Part shown: piece after piece, positions 13,354 through 15,809 of the stretch
Layout: each line of letters begins with the position of its first letter
Numbering within the stretch: position 1 is the first letter of the stretch
Assembly (NCBI GenBank): GCA_903895055.1
Contig: CAITSL010000028.1
Location: forward strand, 1-15,809
Source of the DNA: an uncultured bacterium
GTDB lineage: Bacteria > Patescibacteriota > Minisyncoccia > Phycocordibacterales > UBA9973
Direction of reading: 5' to 3'
DNA: 15,809 bases
Position numbers and translations under genes: made by a program
The notes under the pieces: model-generated
What the model was told of the DNA's origin: nothing
What the model saw: only the letters and a program-made list of their open reading frames with translations
Database searches by the model: none

Positions 13354-13361
13354 AAAGGAGG
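13354..13361 (+). promoter_or_regulatory. Strong Shine-Dalgarno site of the ACP-like gene
   Basis: AAAGGAGG lies 7 bases before the ATG at 13369. It is the only textbook ribosome binding site among the window's protein genes, whose neighbours appear leaderless or have weak sites, and suggests high expression. Confidence 0.8.
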
Positions 13362-13368
13362 TTATTCC

Positions 13369-13695
13369 ATGTTGCAGATAAATGAATTAAACGAAACTCA
13401 GGCAGGGATTTTTTCTGCTTTCCAGAATGACGCAGTAGAGCATTATCAAGTCGATAGGCTTGATATAGAGCTTGGATCAGATCTTGAGAGTGATCTTAGT
13501 CTCGATTTAGTCGACAAAATGGAAATGATTGGCCATCTCGAGAGAGATTTTGAGGTCGTGATTCCCGATGACCAAGTTTATAAAATAAAAACCGTGGAAG
13601 ACTTTGTTCTTTCCATGGAAGAGGCGTTGTTAAAAAAACCTACTATGCCAGTCGCAGAAGTAGTAGAAACCCCTGGGAAATATATTTCCCTTTAA
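13369..13695 (+). CDS. Acyl-carrier-protein-like protein lacking the phosphopantetheine serine
   Basis: A 108-residue acidic protein. Residues about 33-86 align by eye with acyl carrier protein: LDLVDKMEMIGHLERDF (45-61) sits on the helix II pattern LDSLDKVELIMALEEEF, followed by IPDDQVYKIKTVEDFV like the IPDEDAEKIRTVGD segment of ACP. In ACP the serine of the DSL motif carries the 4'-phosphopantetheine arm. Here that position is Leu47, and the nearby Ser44 is three residues off. As read, the protein cannot be charged in the normal way. About 30 extra N-terminal and 20 C-terminal residues flank the domain. It has its own promoter, strong ribosome binding site and terminator, so it is a single, probably well-expressed gene. 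A structural or regulatory partner role is possible; function unknown. Confidence 0.75.
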   Translation: MLQINELNETQAGIFSAFQNDAVEHYQVDRLDIELGSDLESDLSLDLVDKMEMIGHLERDFEVVIPDDQVYKIKTVEDFVLSMEEALLKKPTMPVAEVVETPGKYISL

Positions 13696-13724
13696 AGATT
13701 AAAATTTATCATAAAGACATAAAT

Positions 13725-13757
13725 CGCGCATTCGAACAAACGATGCGCGGTTTTTTT
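13725..13757 (+). terminator. Terminator of the ACP-like gene
   Basis: CGCGCAT (13725-13731) pairs with ATGCGCG (13743-13749), followed by G and seven Ts. It ends one base before the 3' end of the convergent tRNA-Ala gene. Confidence 0.85.
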
Positions 13758-13758
13758 G

Positions 13759-13829
13759 TGGACCTATCGAGAATCGGACTCGAGTCTCGTCATTGCGAAC
13801 GACGCGTCATGCCACTAGACCATAGGCCC
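13759..13829 (-). tRNA. tRNA-Ala (anticodon CGC)
   Basis: All arms fold: acceptor GGGCCTA/TAGGTCC with the G3-U70 pair that marks alanine tRNAs, D stem GTC/GAC, anticodon stem CGTCG/TGACG with loop TTCGCAA, and T stem TCGAG/CTCGA. The T loop is TCCGATT, with C where U55 is nearly universal. The 3' CCA is not encoded. It closely resembles tRNA-Ala(GGC) at 13987-14057 and is third in a minus-strand tRNA run. Confidence 0.85.
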
Positions 13830-13850
13830 AACTAAATATATCTGTCGGGG

Positions 13851-13922
13851 TGCGTCTTGTAGGGATCGAACCTACGGCCTTTCCGATGTGAACGGAACGC
13901 TCTACCACTGAGCTAAAGACGC
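13851..13922 (-). tRNA. tRNA-Val (anticodon CAC)
   Basis: Acceptor GCGTCTT/AAGACGC, D arm GCTC AGTGGTA GAGC, anticodon stem TTCCG/CGGAA with loop TTCACAT, and T arm GTAGG TTCGATC CCTAC, all perfect. The T loop is canonical. The bases after the discriminator A are CCCC, so CCA is not encoded. It reads GUG codons. Confidence 0.93.
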
Positions 13923-13986
13923 AAAACTTGATCTTTTGATTCTTGCTGTGGCTTGCCACGAGTGAGTTCCTCAAGAACGAGTCGAG

Positions 13987-14057
13987 TGGACCTACGGGGA
14001 ATCGGACCCCGGCCTCGTCCATGCCATGGACGCGTAATACCATTTTACTATAGGCCC
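13987..14057 (-). tRNA. tRNA-Ala (anticodon GGC)
   Basis: Acceptor GGGCCTA/TAGGTCC with G3-U70, D arm GTA AAATGGTAT TAC, anticodon stem CGTCC/GGACG with loop ATGGCAT, and T stem CGGGG/CCCCG. The T loop is TCCGATT, again with C at position 55. CCA is not encoded. First gene of the minus-strand run; a promoter lies just upstream. Confidence 0.9.
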
Positions 14058-14065
14058 TTGTGAGA

Positions 14066-14093
14066 ATAATAACCTAAAGATGAAAAAACACAA
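14066..14093 (-). promoter_or_regulatory. Promoter of the tRNA run
   Basis: On the minus strand TTGTGT (14093-14088) and TATTAT (14071-14066) are 16 bases apart, placing the start about 2 bases before tRNA-Ala(GGC). Confidence 0.45.
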
Positions 14094-14249
14094 AATACAA
14101 ATTTTGTTTTTAAAAATTGTGGTGTATATTGGACAAAGTCAGAACTTTTTATGAACAAAATCCTGATGCTGATTAAGTTTACGCTCGACGCTTGTAATTA
14201 TTTCAAACTTCCACTTACGCTCTACTAATGCGATTATTTTAATGGACTC

Positions 14250-14296
14250 AAAAAAGCGAAAACATAAATTTTGGGAACAAGGATTTCGCTTTTTTT
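14250..14296 (+). terminator. Terminator-like hairpin
   Basis: AAAAAAGCGAAA (14250-14261) pairs with TTTCGCTTTTTT (14284-14295), 12 pairs around a 22-base loop, A-rich before and T-rich after. It could end a short plus-strand transcript or act in both directions. No obvious gene feeds it. Confidence 0.5.
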
Positions 14297-14438
14297 CGGC
14301 TGTGTCTTTTGGCGAGATTTCAAATTCTGCCCGCAGGAAATTACAAAATCAAAATTCTAAATACATTGTCTCGGGCAAATTATATCATGTTTTTGTATTT
14401 CTGTGGTTACGCAACGTTTCTAGAGTCAAACCCTCGGC

Positions 14439-14745
14439 TCCGCCTCGGGCATTTCCGCTAGGGCTACGAGTGCCTAGATTGGATGAGCGGGCAAGCAAAA
14501 AGTTGAACGGCTCAAATACCAGGAAATGAGCCGTTCAAGTTTGCCCGCACTTCTTGGGGAGAGGAAGTTTCCTCTCCCCGGGTCGGACGACTCCTGATTA
14601 CAGGAGGCTCGTCCTCGCCACCCCCACTCTACGTTTTTCAATATTATGTTTAGTGTGTAGCTTTCGCTTTCGAGAAATCATTTCAATTCGGGACAGGCAC
14701 TCGTCCTTCATTCATGGCCACCCTAGCGGAAATGCCCGAGGCGGA
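14439..14745. repeat. Island bounded by 25-base perfect inverted repeats
   Basis: Bases 14439-14463 and 14721-14745 are exact reverse complements (25/25), and a second pair, ACGAGTGCC (14466-14474) and GGCACTCGT (14696-14704), continues the helix. The enclosed 220 bases hold three hairpins: 14487-14548, 14556-14579 (GGGGAGAGGAA / TTCCTCTCCCC) and 14585-14614 (GGACGA and CTCCTG arms around ATTA). The layout fits a small non-autonomous mobile element with terminal inverted repeats, or a large structured RNA. No transposase is seen. Confidence 0.7.
14503..14538. repeat. Dispersed palindrome, intergenic copy
   Basis: TTGAACGGCTCA (14503-14514) pairs with TGAGCCGTTCAA (14527-14538); an outer GCGGGCAA / TTGCCCGC stem (14487-14494 / 14541-14548) surrounds it. 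The reverse complement of 14506-14535 matches 15555-15584 in 28 of 30 bases. Confidence 0.85.
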
Positions 14746-14826
14746 AAATACATGTGCTTGACCCACCCACCCGTTCGCGCACAAAGCGCCGTGAGGAAAA
14801 GAGGAGACGGCTTGCTCCCTAGAAGA

Positions 14827-14854
14827 TTGCAAAAAAATTAAAAATTAGTATTAT
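14827..14854 (+). promoter_or_regulatory. gtrA promoter
   Basis: TTGCAA (14827-14832), 16-base spacer, TATTAT (14849-14854). Predicted start is about 24 bases before the GTG at 14885. Confidence 0.5.
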
Positions 14855-14884
14855 CAATACAAGTTAAACAAAAATTTGTTCATT

Positions 14885-15277
14885 GTGAAAAACAAACGAC
14901 TGTATGAGCTCGTGCGATTCTGTCTTGGTGGAGCAATAGCAGTTTTGGTTGGATACGTCTTTCTTTATACTCTAACTGAATTTCTTTTTGTGTGGTATGT
15001 GCTTTCGTCGGTAATTTCGTATCTAACGAGTCAGGCATTAAACTTCATAATTCAGAAAATTTGGGTATTTAAAAATAAAGAATCCAAAACTACCAAAAAA
15101 CAATTCGTGATATATATGTCATTGTCAGTTATATATTTCTTGATAAACACAATCATGATTTATGTACTTACAGATTATTGCCATATTTATTACATTTTGT
15201 CCCAAGTAATACTAACTATTGTTATTTCAATAGCAAGTTGGTTTACAACCAAAAGAATTTTCGCACACAAGGCTTGA
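14885..15277 (+). CDS. GtrA-family membrane protein
   Basis: A 130-residue integral membrane protein with four transmembrane segments (about 12-31, 36-58, 75-96 and 102-122). The family pattern is clear: RFCLGGAIAVLVGY at the start, SQALNFIIQKIWVFKNK at the end of helix 2, and SWFTTKRIFAHK at the C-terminus. GtrA-like proteins are thought to help flip undecaprenyl-phosphate-linked sugars for surface polysaccharide or teichoic acid decoration. I prefer GTG at 14885, since it gives the usual short basic start MKNKRLYELVRF; a TTG at 14876 would add MFI. No Shine-Dalgarno site is visible. It stands alone between the repeat island and a convergent gene; no glycosyltransferase partner adjoins it. 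Confidence 0.88.
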   Translation: MKNKRLYELVRFCLGGAIAVLVGYVFLYTLTEFLFVWYVLSSVISYLTSQALNFIIQKIWVFKNKESKTTKKQFVIYMSLSVIYFLINTIMIYVLTDYCHIYYILSQVILTIVISIASWFTTKRIFAHKA

Positions 15278-15309
15278 TTTTGTTTAGAACATTATTGAGC
15301 CTTTTTATA
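15269..15309 (+). terminator. Possible gtrA terminator
   Basis: AAGGCT (15269-15274) pairs with AGCCTT (15298-15303), then TTTATATTTTT. The stem has only six pairs and a 23-base loop holding the gtrA stop codon, so it is weak. It also lies across the end of the convergent gene. Confidence 0.3.
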
Positions 15310-15796
15310 TTTTTATATATGAAACTGAATGTCCGGTTTTTCCAGTTTGTTTTATTTTATTTTCCTTTTCCAAAATATTTAAATATCTTTCGGCAGTGGC
15401 ATCTGAAACATGAAGAAATTTTTCGACTCCATCGTTTGAAATTTTTGTTTGCTTCGCAAACATTGTCATAACCTTATCCAGCCTTTTTCTTTTTCGAGAT
15501 TGAATTATATTTCTCGCTTTAATTAGAAGTTCGCGAGCGAGAGAAATTTTTACCAACGGCTCATTTACTGGCATTTGAGCCGTTTGGGGTTCTTGGGATT
15601 TTGGGATTTCCTCGGTTTTTGAGCTTTCTTTGGTTTCTTGATTTTCAAGGATATTTTCCGTATTTTGCCCATTTTCGACTATTTCAGCCTTATTTTCCGT
15701 ATCTGGAGGGGTCGTATTGTTGACCACTTCGAGGGGAGAAACATCCGCAGGGGCATTTATGGCCTCAGGCGGGGTACCGGGAGTGCTTGAACCCAT
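15305..15796 (-). CDS. Hypothetical protein with C-terminal winged-helix-like domain
   Basis: A 163-residue protein, possibly incomplete at its N-terminus because the frame stays open to the window edge. Residues 1-75 are proline, glutamate, asparagine and threonine-rich and look disordered. Residues 84-110 form a basic helical stretch (LARELLIKARNIIQSRKRKR). Residues about 112-163 look like a helix-turn-helix with a wing: ISNDGVEKFLHVSDATAERY then LNILEKENKIKQTGKTGHSVSY, as in small winged-helix DNA-binding domains. A DNA- or nucleoid-binding role is plausible but inferred only from this pattern. Residues about 70-81 (PQTAQMPVNEPL) are encoded by a palindromic repeat also found between genes at 14506-14535, so part of the linker comes from a dispersed repeat. 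No operon partner is visible. Confidence 0.65.
   Translation of the reverse strand: MGSSTPGTPPEAINAPADVSPLEVVNNTTPPDTENKAEIVENGQNTENILENQETKESSKTEEIPKSQEPQTAQMPVNEPLVKISLARELLIKARNIIQSRKRKRLDKVMTMFAKQTKISNDGVEKFLHVSDATAERYLNILEKENKIKQTGKTGHSVSYIKI
15553..15588. repeat. Dispersed palindrome, copy inside a coding sequence
   Basis: AACGGCTCA (15555-15563) pairs with TGAGCCGTT (15576-15584), with partly paired CCA/TGG outside. The 30-base core matches the reverse complement of 14506-14535 except at two loop positions. It is in frame in the winged-helix-like gene. Confidence 0.85.
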
Positions 15797-15809
15797 ATTT
15801 ACTGAGGTA

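Larger units (their letters stand above)
14058..14875. other. Gene-poor stretch between the tRNAs and gtrA
   Basis: No convincing protein gene lies here. From left to right it holds the tRNA promoter, a possible weak plus-strand promoter (TATATT at 14125-14130), a 25-codon frame (14151-14228, MNKILMLIKF at its start) without a ribosome binding site, a 12-pair hairpin with a T tract (14250-14296), a dense island of inverted repeats (14439-14745), a small hairpin region (about 14780-14815), and the gtrA promoter. The 95-codon frames at 14242-14529 and 14554-14841 simply read through the inverted repeats and have no family features. Confidence 0.6.

Noticed and set aside
13807..14043. 78-codon minus-strand open frame
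   Set aside because: It is made of tRNA-Ala(GGC), tRNA-Val and tRNA-Ala(CGC) sequence.
14430..14830. tmRNA, SRP RNA or 6S RNA
   Set aside because: No tRNA-like T arm, tag peptide, GGAAGC-type SRP loop or other conserved element was found; only inverted repeats are seen.
14242..14841. Two 95-codon open frames in the repeat island
   Set aside because: They read through the inverted repeats and hairpins, lack ribosome binding sites and resemble no protein family.
15178..15471. 97-codon plus-strand open frame
   Set aside because: It overlaps gtrA out of frame and then runs antisense to the winged-helix-like gene.

Overview
The window reads as a low-GC bacterial chromosome segment from a small-genome, ultra-reduced lineage, most likely a Candidate Phyla Radiation / Patescibacteria (Parcubacteria-like) member. 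The inference rests on the very compact gene spacing, promoter -10 boxes that sit 6-7 bases before start codons (leaderless mRNAs), a UvrC without its C-terminal helix-hairpin-helix domain, a shortened UvrA, a short SpeA-type decarboxylase and a B12-dependent ribonucleotide reductase. TGA appears as the stop of gtrA, so the standard bacterial code fits.

Layout. Bases 1-202 hold a minus-strand fragment of an M17 leucyl aminopeptidase, broken exactly where a 5'-truncated tgt (to 702) begins on the plus strand: a rearrangement scar or an assembly chimera. Then come a SpeA-like decarboxylase with a downstream membrane-anchored DUF192 protein (750-2668) and a class II, adenosylcobalamin-dependent ribonucleotide reductase (2778-5153). 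A bidirectional hairpin separates it from RNase P RNA on the minus strand (about 5206-5676). The rnpB promoter overlaps a divergent plus-strand promoter that makes a short leader ending in strong tandem hairpins before uvrB.

The core of the window is a nucleotide excision repair block: uvrB, a small GT2 glycosyltransferase, uvrA and uvrC (5860-12825), followed by a half-size EamA-type membrane protein. Finding A, B and C together lets one locus supply damage recognition, strand loading and dual incision. After it come an acyl-carrier-protein-like gene with its own strong promoter and Shine-Dalgarno site but no phosphopantetheine serine, three minus-strand tRNAs (Ala-GGC, Val-CAC, Ala-CGC), a gene-poor stretch full of inverted repeats (14058-14875), a GtrA-family membrane protein, and a convergent winged-helix-like protein.

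The most unusual signal is a population of palindromic DNA elements lying inside genes. They occur in frame in uvrB, uvrA (two), uvrC (two) and the 3'-most protein gene, inside RNase P RNA (a nested palindrome of about 112 bases plus further hairpins), and in the intergenic island. One 30-base palindrome is present twice with 28/30 identity, once between genes and once inside a coding sequence, which is direct evidence that these are dispersed repeats and not ordinary coding sequence.
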